This document shows positions 18,794-28,119 of a DNA stretch of 64,000 nt, in pieces. Made by a program: the position numbers and the translations under genes. Source of the stretch: an uncultured Clostridia bacterium (GTDB lineage Bacteria > Bacillota > Clostridia > TANB77 > CAG-508). The stretch covers positions 31,995-95,994 of the forward strand of contig CALXBW010000003.1 of assembly GCA_944386645.1 (NCBI GenBank), written 5' to 3'. Under the pieces are notes generated by a model. The model worked only from the letters and a program-made list of their open reading frames with translations, ran no database searches and had not been told where the DNA came from. Each line of letters opens with the position of its first letter. The first letter of the stretch is position 1.

Positions 18794-18952
18794 AATTATG
18801 CCCTCCAATCAATTTGTTTTTTAACATTACATATTATACTATAAATATATTTTTTTTACTACAAATTTTTTTAAAATATCACTCTTTTTATTTTAATGAA
18901 TAATTAATAGTGAACAATTTTTTTAATTTTATTAAAATATATACTCCACTTG

Positions 18953-18994
18953 ATACAGTAATAATCAATTAAGCTTAATTGATTATTACTGTAT
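18953..18994. repeat. Perfect 42-bp palindrome
   Basis: Every base from 18953 to 18994 pairs with its mirror around AAGCTT, with no loop. It lies in the intergenic space between the divergent P-loop kinase and NrnA genes, where it could be a protein-binding site, a bidirectional terminator without T runs, or a trace of a mobile element. Confidence 0.8.
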
Positions 18995-19060
18995 TATGTT
19001 TACTTTTCCATTATTTTTTGATATACTTATACTTGTAAATATTTAAATGGAGGTATTATT

Positions 19061-20038
19061 ATGGATACTATTTCAACTGAAAATTTATCCCAAATTATTT
19101 CTAATGCTAACACGTTTGCAATTATTACTCACAAACGGCCAGATGGAGATGCCATTTCCAGTGCACTTGCAATATTCTGGTATTTAATTGACATTGGAAA
19201 AAATAAAAACAATATTGATGTTATTATTCCTGAGTTTAATAATGATTTTTCCTTTATTCCAGGAATTGAGCATCTAAAAAAGATTAATAGTAAAAAGCAA
19301 TATGATCTAGTAACAGTTGTTGACTGTGCTACTTTACATTTATTAAAAGGATGTAATATATTAAAACATGCAAAACAAACTATTTGTTTTGATCATCATG
19401 AAAAAACATCAATAAATACTACGTACAGTTTTATTGATATATCAGCACCATCTTGTACATGTATTATCTATAAATCTCTTAATTGTACAAGTAAAGATTT
19501 TCTTAATTGTATTGCCATTGGATTAATTTCCGATACAGTAAATTTAACTTTAAATGTAACAAAACTAGGATTATCTATTATTGATGAGTTAAAAGATTTT
19601 GGAATCGATATAAATTATTTATTATCCAAATTAATGTATCAAAATAATAGAACAATACAATTGGTAGAAATCGCAAAAGAAAGAGGATATTTTATTAAGG
19701 CAAAAAATAAATCAGTTTTTTGTACTTATTTATTACAAAAAGATTTATTAAACTCTGAAAAAACTTTAACTCAATTAAATCATAAGGCAATAATTTTTGA
19801 ACTTCAAAAATTATTAAATTATAACTCATTAATTTTATTAATTGAAAATAATAAGGGTGAATTTAGAGGCTCTTTACGTACACATGATGATAACATAAAT
19901 CTAAATAAAATTTGTTTAAAACTTGTATCTGAAGGTAAAATAATTAAAGGCGGAGGGCACAGTTATTCAGCAGGTTTTACAGCAAAAGGAGAACATGATG
20001 AAATAATAAAATTATTTGCTTATGAAATTTTATCATAA
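19061..20038 (+). CDS. nrnA: DHH/DHHA1 phosphoesterase, NrnA-like
   Basis: This 325-aa DHH-family enzyme resembles NrnA, which degrades oligoribonucleotides of a few bases and dephosphorylates pAp. Motifs: HKRPDGDAISSA near residues 23-34, VVDCAT near 87, the DHHEK signature near 112-116, GLISDTVNLT near 148 and the DHHA1 motif GGGHSYSAGFTAKG near 300. Length matches (about 310-320). AGGTATTATT precedes the ATG and a strong terminator follows. The arginine in HKRPDGD is encoded by CGG read in frame, so CGG can be decoded in this organism. c-di-AMP phosphodiesterase activity on linear products is a possible alternative role. Confidence 0.9.
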   Translation: MDTISTENLSQIISNANTFAIITHKRPDGDAISSALAIFWYLIDIGKNKNNIDVIIPEFNNDFSFIPGIEHLKKINSKKQYDLVTVVDCATLHLLKGCNILKHAKQTICFDHHEKTSINTTYSFIDISAPSCTCIIYKSLNCTSKDFLNCIAIGLISDTVNLTLNVTKLGLSIIDELKDFGIDINYLLSKLMYQNNRTIQLVEIAKERGYFIKAKNKSVFCTYLLQKDLLNSEKTLTQLNHKAIIFELQKLLNYNSLILLIENNKGEFRGSLRTHDDNINLNKICLKLVSEGKIIKGGGHSYSAGFTAKGEHDEIIKLFAYEILS

Positions 20039-20042
20039 CTAA

Positions 20043-20082
20043 AAAAGCTCAAGTTTTCAAAAAAACTTGAGCTTATTTTTTT
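20043..20082 (+). terminator. Rho-independent terminator of nrnA
   Basis: AAGCTCAAGTTTT and AAAACTTGAGCTT form a stem starting three bases after the stop, followed by T residues. Confidence 0.9.
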
Positions 20083-20183
20083 AGTTAATTAGTCATGTTC
20101 AATAGAATCATTTAATCAAATAAAAAGTATATTTGATTTTTTACCACTAATAAATTTCATTCTAAAATGTAATGTTAATTATC

Positions 20184-20894
20184 CTACTTACAAAATCTAT
20201 GATTGCCTATTGTTACAGTCATTGGTCTAGACCAAATCCATTTATTGGTAGCAGTATTTGGATTAAAATAATATATTGCACCATATGTTGGATCCCAACC
20301 ATTTAAAGCATCTTGAGCAGCTTTTTTGGCAGTACTATTAGGAGTTAGATTTATTTGCCCATCACTAACAACATCAAAAGCTCCTGACTGGTATATTACT
20401 CCTGATATAGTATTTGGAAAAGATGAACTTTTTACTCTATTTAAAACAACTGCAGCAACTGCAACTTGCCCTGCATATGGCTCTCCTCTTGCTTCCCCAT
20501 AAACTAATCTACTTAATAAATTTAAATCACTACTATTACTATTTGATGAACTAGAACCACTAGATGAAGAATATATCCCCATAGCTTTTAAAGTGTTAGG
20601 CCCTGCTATACCATCTACAGTAAGTCCATTTTTTCTTTGAAAATACTTAACAGCATTTACAGTTTGAGTACCATATATTCCATCTATATTACCACTATAA
20701 TATCCCCATCTTTTTAATTTAGTTTGTATTTGAGTTACTTCACTACCTCGTGAACCATACTTAGAAAGAGCTATTACAGAATTATTTGTAATAAAAATAT
20801 CATAAGTATATAAAAGAGTAAATATAATAACTATTATTGAAATAAAAGCTATAACCTTTGTAGTCATTTTTGAATTTTTTATTTTTTTAATCAT
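20184..20894 (-). CDS. sleB: Spore cortex-lytic enzyme SleB
   Basis: This 236-aa protein has an N-terminal signal/anchor helix (about 13-33), a PG_binding_1 domain (GSRGSEVTQIQTKLKRWGYY to NTLKAMG, about 46-107), a Ser/Asn linker, and a C-terminal cell wall hydrolase_2 domain (LLSRLVYGEARGEPYAGQVA, about 125 on) with the catalytic glutamate in YGEARGE. That is the architecture of SleB, the lytic transglycosylase stored in spores that degrades muramic-lactam cortex at germination. The usual partner ypeB is not adjacent here. An AGGTGG ribosome site precedes the start. Strong marker that the organism forms spores. Confidence 0.93.
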   Translation of the reverse strand: MIKKIKNSKMTTKVIAFISIIVIIFTLLYTYDIFITNNSVIALSKYGSRGSEVTQIQTKLKRWGYYSGNIDGIYGTQTVNAVKYFQRKNGLTVDGIAGPNTLKAMGIYSSSSGSSSSNSNSSDLNLLSRLVYGEARGEPYAGQVAVAAVVLNRVKSSSFPNTISGVIYQSGAFDVVSDGQINLTPNSTAKKAAQDALNGWDPTYGAIYYFNPNTATNKWIWSRPMTVTIGNHRFCK

Positions 20895-21008
20895 ATTTCT
20901 CCACCTCTAGCATTGTTTGTAGATTTTAATTTATATAAATCCATATATTTTCTTTGAAATATATTCTCTCCTTATATGGATTTTTTATACAAAAAAGGTG
21001 ATAAATAA

Positions 21009-22505
21009 TTGAAAAAAATACAAATTTTTTTATTTAATACTGTTATATTAATAGTAACTTCATTAATAATCAGCTCTTGCTCTATGTTTTTTGACATATA
21101 TGTAGCTAATAAAATAGGTAGTGAATCAATAGGACTATTTGGGCTTATAATGTCTGTATATATGTTTGCAATGACTATAGCTAATTCTGGTATAAGTTTA
21201 GCATCAACTAGAATTGTAGCTGAAGAATTATCTATGAATTCTGAATCTGGTGCCAAAATTGCAATACAAAAATGTATACTATATAGCTTATTTTTTGGTA
21301 GTATAGCATGTATACTTTTAATAGCACTTTCTCCAATTATATGTAAATATATATTACATGACAGAATATCTAGCATAGTGCTATATATTATTGCAATAAG
21401 CTTACCTTTTTCATCTGTTACAATATCAATAACTGGATATTTTACAGGTGTAAAAAGAATATACAAAAATTCTCTTTATGATATATTTGGATTATTAATA
21501 AAAATAATATTTATTGTTATCGGCTTTAGATTTTTTAATTATGACAATATAGAAACAGCTTGCATAATATTAGTTGGAGCAAATACGCTATCTGAAATAT
21601 TTTCTTTTATATTTCTTTACATATTATACTTTTATGACAGCCGAAAAAATTTATCTAAACCAAGAGGTGATAATAATACTTATCTAAGAAGAATATTAAA
21701 AATTTCTCTACCTGTTGCAATAACTTCATATGTAAGATCTGGTTTATCTACTATTAAACATTCTCTAATTCCTATAAGGCTCGAAAAATCTGGTCTTTCA
21801 TGTGAGGCATCACTTTCTACTTATGGAATGATAAACGGAATGGCAATGCCTATATTAATGTTTCCTGGTCTATTTGTAAATTCTATCTCTAGTTTACTTA
21901 TACCTGAATTTGCTCGCTATAACATAAAAAAAGATTTTAAAAGAATGAATGAAATAATAAATGTATTATTTAGACTAGTAATTACATTTTCTATATGTGT
22001 TATAGGTGTATTTTTATTATTTCCAAATGAGATTTCTAAATTTACATATAATAATATAGAAATAGCAAAATTTGTTTTACTACTTTGTCCTTTGCTCCTA
22101 TTTATGTACTTAGATCACGTAATTGATGCTATTTTAAAAGGTATAGATAAGCAAGTTGGAGTTATGTTCTGCAATATTTTAGATTTGTTTATTAGTATTT
22201 TTTTAATATATAATTTAATTCCTATTTTTGGAATAATTGGTTATATTATTGTAATTTATATTAGTGAATTTTTAAATTTTTCTGTTAGTCTATTTCAGTT
22301 ATATAAAGCAACAAAATTTAATTTAAATATAGTTAAAATACTATTAATCCCTCTTATATCTATTTTAGTAACAATGATTATTTCAACAAATTTATTTTCT
22401 TATACTAGTAATATTTTTAATATTATTTGCAATATTATTATTTTTATTTTAATATTTTTATTTACTAATATATATTTGAATATCATACAAAAAAAATTCC
22501 AATGA
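21009..22505 (+). CDS. spoVB: Spore wall lipid II flippase-like protein SpoVB
   Basis: This 498-aa polytopic membrane protein of the MOP/polysaccharide-transport superfamily has about 14 predicted hydrophobic segments. The opening (VANKIGSESIGLFGLIMSVY, ANSGISLASTRIVAEE) and a middle FPGLFVNSISSLLIPEFA are typical of SpoVB/MurJ-like flippases. SpoVB is needed for cortex peptidoglycan synthesis in spores. The start is TTG at 21009 with AAGGTGAT eight bases upstream. It diverges from sleB, putting two spore-wall genes side by side. The stop codon lies inside the stem of the following terminator. Confidence 0.88.
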   Translation: MKKIQIFLFNTVILIVTSLIISSCSMFFDIYVANKIGSESIGLFGLIMSVYMFAMTIANSGISLASTRIVAEELSMNSESGAKIAIQKCILYSLFFGSIACILLIALSPIICKYILHDRISSIVLYIIAISLPFSSVTISITGYFTGVKRIYKNSLYDIFGLLIKIIFIVIGFRFFNYDNIETACIILVGANTLSEIFSFIFLYILYFYDSRKNLSKPRGDNNTYLRRILKISLPVAITSYVRSGLSTIKHSLIPIRLEKSGLSCEASLSTYGMINGMAMPILMFPGLFVNSISSLLIPEFARYNIKKDFKRMNEIINVLFRLVITFSICVIGVFLLFPNEISKFTYNNIEIAKFVLLLCPLLLFMYLDHVIDAILKGIDKQVGVMFCNILDLFISIFLIYNLIPIFGIIGYIIVIYISEFLNFSVSLFQLYKATKFNLNIVKILLIPLISILVTMIISTNLFSYTSNIFNIICNIIIFILIFLFTNIYLNIIQKKFQ

Positions 22506-22525
22506 AATATCATTGGAATTTTCTG
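22494..22525 (+). terminator. Rho-independent terminator overlapping the spoVB stop
   Basis: ATTCCAATGA and TCATTGGAAT pair with A and T runs on either side; it may serve both spoVB and the leftward gene at 22538. Confidence 0.8.
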
Positions 22526-22537
22526 TAGTTAATTATT

Positions 22538-22858
22538 TTATTTTTCTGTCTTTTGTTGCAGCTTGTAAAAATTTTTCCCATTAATTACAAAAATTTTTTC
22601 TTTATGATTTTCATCCATTTTAATCCTATAGGAAAAATAAGAAAGTAAAGAAGCTTTGACACGTTCATTAATTTTATCCTGCTCTACTAAAATCCATGTA
22701 GATGTTTTATTTACTACAGCTTCATTACTCTTTTGCAAAAGTTCTGCAACCGTCACCCAATCTTTAGCATTTAACGAATATACATACATATTTAATGCTA
22801 AAAAATTTTTGGTACCTTTTAAAACTTTTTTAACTGCATTTTTGTCATTTAACTGCAT
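22538..22858 (-). CDS. Unknown 106-aa protein
   Basis: A small basic protein starting MQLNDKNAVKK with a helix-rich body (TVAELLQKSNEAVVNKTSTW looks like a helix-turn-helix-like stretch) and a C-terminal beta-like end (KIFVINGKNFYKL). AGGAGG precedes the ATG. The C-terminal layout, a Y-F-x-Y segment followed by charged residues and a short hydrophobic strand, resembles the gene at 23063, so the two may be distant paralogues. No family was recognised. It may be a small regulator. Confidence 0.65.
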   Translation of the reverse strand: MQLNDKNAVKKVLKGTKNFLALNMYVYSLNAKDWVTVAELLQKSNEAVVNKTSTWILVEQDKINERVKASLLSYFSYRIKMDENHKEKIFVINGKNFYKLQQKTEK

Positions 22859-23022
22859 AAATTATACAGCCTCCTTATAAGTTATATATTTTTATTATAT
22901 ATCACTTATTATGTAAAGTCAATTATATTATAATATGATTTTTCTTTATTTCTTTTTTTGGCTTATGATTGCTAAATCGCAATTTATTAATAAAATAGTC
23001 GATTTTCCATATACAATAAAAA

Positions 23023-23060
23023 AATAAATCTCTAATATTAAAAATATTAGAGATTTATTT
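23023..23060 (-). terminator. Rho-independent terminator of the 114-aa gene
   Basis: AAATAAATCTCTAATATT pairs with its complement across a 3-nt loop, with T runs on both ends. Confidence 0.85.
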
Positions 23061-23062
23061 TT

Positions 23063-23407
23063 TTAGAAGAGTTTACCATATTCCTTTTTTATAAAATAAA
23101 AAGTCATCCCTTCTTTAATTTTTTCAAACCTTCTGTTATCTTCCGTCTTTTTAAAAACGTAATTGAAATAATTAATCAAAGCATCAATTACATTCTTAGT
23201 AAGGATATCTTTGGATATTTCTATCCATTTTCCTCGCGGTCCCTTTTGATTTTCTTTTTCAAGAATATCAATGATCAGCCATTCTTCTTTTGTTAAGACT
23301 TCTTGATAGTATTGTATAGTTCTTAACCGTGCATTTGCAATTTTTTCTAAGATTTCCTCCCTTTCCTTGTTTACTTCTTTTACGTTTTTTAGAGTTTCTT
23401 TAATCAA
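23063..23407 (-). CDS. Unknown 114-aa protein
   Basis: A charged, helical protein (coiled-coil-like KNVKEVNKEREEILEKIANA at about 7-26, then KEEWLIIDILEKENQKGPRG) with a C-terminal INYFNYVFKK and a strand FYFIKK. The start has a GGAGGGG-type site upstream. The middle could be a winged-helix-like DNA-binding fold, but this is not certain. It reads one CGG in frame (NARLRT near 28). It shares a loose C-terminal pattern with the 106-aa gene at 22538. Its role is unknown. Confidence 0.65.
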   Translation of the reverse strand: MIKETLKNVKEVNKEREEILEKIANARLRTIQYYQEVLTKEEWLIIDILEKENQKGPRGKWIEISKDILTKNVIDALINYFNYVFKKTEDNRRFEKIKEGMTFYFIKKEYGKLF

Positions 23408-23691
23408 AGCAACCCCTCCCTTAATATTTGCTAATAATATTATAACATTATAAATTATGTAAAGTCAATTTTTTTTACAAAATAATCCTTTAATATTAAA
23501 GGTTTATTTATAATTTAATTATTTTTGCTATAATTGCATATTTTACACCATTTAAATTACATTTATTATTAATTTATAATATTTCAATTCTTATTAAATT
23601 TTCTCAGTTAATAATTTATTAAAAATTAATACAACATTTCTATGTAAAGTCAAATATAAAATATTTTATATTTGACTTTTAAATTTATAAT

Positions 23692-23943
23692 TTAACAACA
23701 ATTTCTTATTTTACTACATAACATATATATAGCGGTTAAAGCAGATAATATACCTAAAATCACTGCTAATACAATTATTGCTGCTAAATTAGCTAATATT
23801 GTTGAAGCAATAGCAGCCCCTATTAATAATCCTATTGTAAACAAGAACAAAGTTAATAATATAGCCAATATTATGCATAAACAATTTCTTTTTTTATCTT
23901 TTTTACAACAACTTATACTTATTTGTGGTTCCATATATTCCAC
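23692..23943 (-). CDS. Small Cys-rich membrane protein
   Basis: An 83-aa protein with two adjacent membrane helices (about 24-47 and 49-73, Ala/Ile/Leu-rich) and cysteines at both ends (SCCKKDKKRNCLC and CSKIRNCC). A GGAGGTGG ribosome site precedes the ATG. In spore formers such short two-helix Cys-tailed proteins are often sporulation-specific, but no family was recognised and this is only suggestion. The 284 bp upstream of it toward 23408 are AT-rich with no gene seen. Confidence 0.6.
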   Translation of the reverse strand: MEYMEPQISISCCKKDKKRNCLCIILAILLTLFLFTIGLLIGAAIASTILANLAAIIVLAVILGILSALTAIYMLCSKIRNCC

Positions 23944-24004
23944 CTCCTATTTGAGAATGGTATACTACATTATATGTAAATTCATAAAAAAGGTGAATTT
24001 ATTA

Positions 24005-24033
24005 TTGACTATTAAATTATTAAGTTTTATAAT
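24005..24033 (+). promoter_or_regulatory. Strong sigma-A-type promoter
   Basis: TTGACT and TATAAT with a 17-bp spacer, 32 bp ahead of the ATG at 24066. Confidence 0.8.
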
Positions 24034-24065
24034 TATTCTATAATTATTCGAAAGAAGGGGCTTTT

Positions 24066-24263
24066 ATGAGATTCTCTAAATGTAGGACTTATTTTATCTC
24101 AACAAGAAATTTTATTCTCTTATCTTACGAATTTATTTTTCAACCAAATAAATTTTTTGAGAGAATAATTTCTCGTATTCCAAAAGTTTTTGACCCCTTA
24201 GGTAAATTAGATATAGAAGAATTATATTCTTCATATAATTTACCTAAAAAAGAAGCAATCTAA
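24066..24263 (+). CDS. Small unknown 65-aa protein
   Basis: This short frame has every sign of an expression unit: a consensus promoter, a GAAAGAAGGGG ribosome region and a terminator that overlaps its last codons. The peptide is basic in the first half (MRFSKCRTYFISTRNF), hydrophobic/aromatic in the middle, and ends acidic (GKLDIEELYSSYNLPKKEAI). No family was recognised. It could also be a regulatory RNA with an incidental frame. Confidence 0.5.
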   Translation: MRFSKCRTYFISTRNFILLSYEFIFQPNKFFERIISRIPKVFDPLGKLDIEELYSSYNLPKKEAI

Positions 24264-24280
24264 TGATTGCTTCTTTTTAC
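24250..24280 (+). terminator. Rho-independent terminator of the 65-aa gene
   Basis: GAAGCAATC, a TAAT loop and GATTGCTTC, followed by five T residues; the stem contains the stop codon. Confidence 0.85.
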
Positions 24281-24294
24281 TATATTTTTTCTTA

Positions 24295-25068
24295 TTAAAT
24301 TCCCATTATTTCATATCCATTGTCTGCATAAATTATTTGACCTGTAATACATCTAGACATATCACTAAATAAAAATGTTACAACATCTCCAACTTCTTCT
24401 TTTGTTACATTTCTCTTTAATGGTGCTCTTTTTTCAACAACATCTAATATAGTATTAAAATCTTTTATTCCCTTCGCAGATAATGTTTTTATTGGACCTG
24501 CAGATACTGCATTTACTCTTATATTTTTATTTCCTAACTCACTTGATAAATATCTTACACTACTTTCCAAAGCAGCTTTTGCAATTCCCATAACATTATA
24601 TCCATTTAAAACTTTTACAGAGCCATAATAGCTTAGTGCAACTAAACTAGCATTATCACTTAATAAATCTATCTCATCTGCTATTCTAGCAACAGCTACA
24701 AATGAATATGCACTTATTTCACATGCATGTAAAAAACCTTCCCTAGATGTTTTTATAAAATCATTCCTTAAATCTTCTGTATTTGCATGTGCAATACTAT
24801 GTAATATACAATCTATTTTACCAAACTTCTCTTTAATAGCTTGAAAAGTTTCTCTAATAGCTTCATCACTTGAAACATCACATTGATATAAACTAGCATT
24901 TGGTATTTCTTCTAATAATTGTTTTGATTTTTCTCCACTACTTTCTGAATTATATGTAAATATTATATTTTTTGCTCCAGCTTTATATGCTGATAATGCA
25001 GCCCCCCATGCAATACTCCATTTATTTCTGATACCCATAATTAGAACATTTTTACCTTCTAAAATCAT
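24295..25068 (-). CDS. fabI: Enoyl-ACP reductase FabI
   Basis: This 257-aa short-chain reductase reduces the enoyl-ACP double bond with NAD(P)H in the last step of each elongation cycle. Signatures are those of FabI rather than FabG: the N-terminal GKNVLIMGIRNKWSIAWG (a G-x5-S-I-A-x-G variant), HSIAHA near 91, and the catalytic Y-x6-K as GYNVMGIAKAAL near 155. It is the last gene of the fab-acc operon, 17 bp after accA. Clostridia often use FabK instead; presence of FabI implies possible triclosan sensitivity. Confidence 0.94.
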   Translation of the reverse strand: MILEGKNVLIMGIRNKWSIAWGAALSAYKAGAKNIIFTYNSESSGEKSKQLLEEIPNASLYQCDVSSDEAIRETFQAIKEKFGKIDCILHSIAHANTEDLRNDFIKTSREGFLHACEISAYSFVAVARIADEIDLLSDNASLVALSYYGSVKVLNGYNVMGIAKAALESSVRYLSSELGNKNIRVNAVSAGPIKTLSAKGIKDFNTILDVVEKRAPLKRNVTKEEVGDVVTFLFSDMSRCITGQIIYADNGYEIMGI

Positions 25069-25085
25069 TATTTACCCCCTATGAT

Positions 25086-25871
25086 TTACATACTTCTATA
25101 TTTATTATATCTTTTACTCAATAATTCATTACTATTTATTGTTTTATATTCTTTATTAAAACTTTCTATTTCTTCTTTCATATCTGCAGCAATTTTTTCT
25201 ACAGAAAATTTTTCATTTTCTATATATTCTTTTAATATTTTATCTATTTTTCCCATATCATACAAATCTTTTGCAGTTAATTTCATAATATTTGCTGCCT
25301 CTTGAACCCTTGATGAATCCTTCCATAATATACTTGCAAATCCTTCTGGTGAAAGTATAGAATATATTGCATTCTCAAGCATAATAACTTTATCTGCAAC
25401 TCCTATTGCCAAAGCTCCTCCACTTGAACCTTCTCCAATTACAAATGCTATTATAGGAGTTTTTAATCTTGCCATTTCAATTAAATTTTTTGCAATTGCT
25501 TCTCCCTGTCCTCTTTGTTCTGCCTCTATACCTGGATAAGCTCCTTTTGTATCTATAAAAGTAACTATAGTTCTATTAAATTTTTCTGCTTGTTTCATTA
25601 ATCTTAAAGATTTCCTATAAGCCTCTGGATTTGGCATTCCAAAATTTCTCATTATATTCTCTTTTGTATTTCTACCTTTTTGCTCTGCAATTATTGTATA
25701 TTTAGAATTGCCTATACTACCAATTCCACAAACTATAGACTCATCATCTCTATAATATCTATCACCATGTAATTCTATGAACTCATCAAATATATTATCT
25801 ATGTAATCTAATGCAGTTGGTCTTGAAGCTAATCTTGCAAGTTTAACTTTTTCCCATGCAGTTTTTTCCAT
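25086..25871 (-). CDS. accA: Acetyl-CoA carboxylase carboxyltransferase subunit alpha
   Basis: A 261-aa AccA, the alpha half of the carboxyltransferase that moves CO2 from carboxybiotin to acetyl-CoA, making malonyl-CoA. Recognisable are the N-terminal helices with ARLASRPTALDYI, FIELHGDRYYRDD near 31, and the carboxybiotin oxyanion region VIGEGSSGGALAIGVAD near 154. The start at 25871 follows GGAGGTTAAA directly; the ATG 12 bp upstream is part of the ribosome site. It follows accD, with which it forms the heterotetramer. Confidence 0.96.
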   Translation of the reverse strand: MEKTAWEKVKLARLASRPTALDYIDNIFDEFIELHGDRYYRDDESIVCGIGSIGNSKYTIIAEQKGRNTKENIMRNFGMPNPEAYRKSLRLMKQAEKFNRTIVTFIDTKGAYPGIEAEQRGQGEAIAKNLIEMARLKTPIIAFVIGEGSSGGALAIGVADKVIMLENAIYSILSPEGFASILWKDSSRVQEAANIMKLTAKDLYDMGKIDKILKEYIENEKFSVEKIAADMKEEIESFNKEYKTINSNELLSKRYNKYRSM

Positions 25872-25931
25872 TTTAACCTCCATTTGAGCTAATTTAACTC
25901 TAACAAAAATTTATTAAATAAGCCTTATACA

Positions 25932-26744
25932 TTAATCTTCATTTTTATGCAATCTTAACAATCTTGATAATGTGTTTTTCATATCTTTTCTATCAACAAT
26001 CATATCTATAAAGCCATGCTCTAATAAAAACTCTGATGTTTGAAAACCTTCTGGCAATTCTTGTTTAATTGTATTTTTTATTACCCTAGGTCCTGCAAAA
26101 CCAATCATTGTTTCTGGCTCTGAAATTATAATATCTCCTAAGCTTGCAAAACTTGCTGTTACACCTCCATAAGTTGGATCTGTAAGTACTGATATATATA
26201 GCAATCCTGCTTCATCTAATCTTGCTAATGCTGCACTTGTTTTTGCCATTTGCATTAAAGACACAATTCCCTCTTGCATTCTGGCACCACCAGAAACACA
26301 AAATATAATTAATGGTAATCTTTTTTCTATAGCTTTTTCTATTGAGTATGTTATTTTTTCTCCTACAACATATCCCATACTTCCCATTAGAAAGTTACCA
26401 TCCATTACACAAATTACTGTCTCCTCATTATCTATTTTACCTATTCCACATAAAACAGCTTCCTTTATTCCTGTCTTTTGTCTTAATATCTCTATCTTTT
26501 TACTATAATCTGCTAGGTTTAAAGGATTAGGTGTTTCTATATTTAATTCAAATTCATTAAATATACCTTCATCTACAATTTGTTTTATCCTTCTTCTACT
26601 AGATAATCTAAAATGATACCCACAATTTGGACATATACTATAATTATTATGTACATCTTCTTTATATAATATTTCTTTACATTTATTACATTTAACCCAT
26701 TTTCCAACTGGTATATCTGGTACTTTAGTAATTTTTCTTTCCAT
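25932..26744 (-). CDS. accD: Acetyl-CoA carboxylase carboxyltransferase subunit beta
   Basis: A 270-aa AccD. It carries the N-terminal zinc ribbon [10 protein letters not shown] plus CPNCGYHF (four cysteines, about 18-42) and the crotonase-like core with [10 protein letters not shown] near 150 and [13 protein letters not shown] near 187. It pairs with AccA. AGGAGAAAGTT precedes the ATG and accC ends 9 bp upstream. Length is close to the family's 280-300. Confidence 0.96.
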   Translation of the reverse strand: MERKITKVPDIPVGKWVKCNKCKEILYKEDVHNNYSICPNCGYHFRLSSRRRIKQIVDEGIFNEFELNIETPNPLNLADYSKKIEILRQKTGIKEAVLCGIGKIDNEETVICVMDGNFLMGSMGYVVGEKITYSIEKAIEKRLPLIIFCVSGGARMQEGIVSLMQMAKTSAALARLDEAGLLYISVLTDPTYGGVTASFASLGDIIISEPETMIGFAGPRVIKNTIKQELPEGFQTSEFLLEHGFIDMIVDRKDMKNTLSRLLRLHKNED

Positions 26745-26753
26745 AACTTTCTC

Positions 26754-28100
26754 CTATTTTTTAGTAAACTCCTTTGCTATAAATGATGTGTCATAATCAC
26801 CTGAAATAAATTTTTTATTATTTAAAATTTTTATTAAATAGTCAATATTTGTAGTAATACCTTCGATATTAAATTCACTAAGTGCTCTTTTCATTTTTGC
26901 AATAGCTGCATTTCTATCTTCAGCATGTACTATTAATTTTGCAATCATTGAATCATAGTTAGGTGGTATAACATAACCTTCATACACTCCTGTATCAACC
27001 CTAACTCCATTTCCTCCTGGTAAATTTAATTTTTTTATTTTACCCGGACATGGCATAAAATTCTTATCTGGATTTTCTGCATTTACTCTACATTCAATAC
27101 TATGTCCTTTTTGACGTATATCGTCTTGTTTTAATCCTAATTTTTCACCTTCAGCAATTTTTATTTGATATTTTACTATATCTATATCTGTCATCATTTC
27201 AGTAACTGGATGTTCTACTTGTATTCTGGTATTCATCTCCATGAAATAAAAATTTTTATGCTTATCTACTAAAAACTCAATTGTACCCGCATTTGTATAA
27301 TTTGCTGTTTTTGCAACTTTTACTGCTGCTTCTCCCATTTTCTTTCTTAATTCATCATTTAATACCGTAGATGGGCTTTCTTCTAATATTTTTTGATTTC
27401 TCCTTTGAATTGTACAATCTCTTTCGCCTAAATATACAACATTCCCATGCTCATCTGCAAGTATTTGTATTTCAACATGCCTAGGATTTTCAACAAATTT
27501 TTCTATATATATTTCTTCATCATTAAAAGAAACTTTTGCTTCTTTTTTTACAATATTATATGCTTCTTCTAATTCTTCCTCTTTATTAACTAATCTTATA
27601 CCCTTTCCGCCTCCGCCATTAGCTGCTTTAATCATTATTGGATAACCTATTCTATTTGCTACTTCTTTTGCACTTTCATAATCTGTTATACTCCCTTCAG
27701 AACCCGGTATTACAGGTACTCCTGATTTTTTCATCATCTCTTTTGCATTAGATTTATTGCCCATCATATCAATTACATTATAATTTGGTCCTATGAATTT
27801 TATATTACATTCCTCACACATTTTTGCAAACTTAGAATTTTCAGATAAAAATCCAAAACCAGGATGTATCGCTGTAGAATTTGTTAAACATGCTGCTTCT
27901 AATATATTTTTAACATTTAAATAACTTTTATTTGAACTAGCTGGTCCTATACATACAGCTTCATCTGCAAGCTTTACATGTAATGAATCTTTATCTATAT
28001 CTGAATATATTGCAACTGTTTTTATATTCATTTCCCTGCAAGCTCTTATTATTCTTAATGCAATTTCTCCTCTATTTGCTATTAATATCTTATCAAACAT
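26754..28100 (-). CDS. accC: Biotin carboxylase subunit of acetyl-CoA carboxylase
   Basis: A 448-aa ATP-grasp enzyme that carboxylates biotin on AccB using bicarbonate and ATP. It has the N-terminal FDKILIANRGEIALRIIRACRE, the glycine-rich ATP loop KAANGGGGKGIRLV near 160, GERDCTIQRRNQKILEESPS near 227 and the active-site EMNTRIQVEHPVTE near 288. Length matches AccC. It sits between fabZ and accD in the operon. Confidence 0.97.
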   Translation of the reverse strand: MFDKILIANRGEIALRIIRACREMNIKTVAIYSDIDKDSLHVKLADEAVCIGPASSNKSYLNVKNILEAACLTNSTAIHPGFGFLSENSKFAKMCEECNIKFIGPNYNVIDMMGNKSNAKEMMKKSGVPVIPGSEGSITDYESAKEVANRIGYPIMIKAANGGGGKGIRLVNKEEELEEAYNIVKKEAKVSFNDEEIYIEKFVENPRHVEIQILADEHGNVVYLGERDCTIQRRNQKILEESPSTVLNDELRKKMGEAAVKVAKTANYTNAGTIEFLVDKHKNFYFMEMNTRIQVEHPVTEMMTDIDIVKYQIKIAEGEKLGLKQDDIRQKGHSIECRVNAENPDKNFMPCPGKIKKLNLPGGNGVRVDTGVYEGYVIPPNYDSMIAKLIVHAEDRNAAIAKMKRALSEFNIEGITTNIDYLIKILNNKKFISGDYDTSFIAKEFTKK

Positions 28101-28119
28101 TTTTTATCTCCTCTTATTG

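Noticed and set aside
20972..21466. A 164-codon frame opposite spoVB
   Set aside because: Antisense to the conserved SpoVB N terminus and without its own signals.
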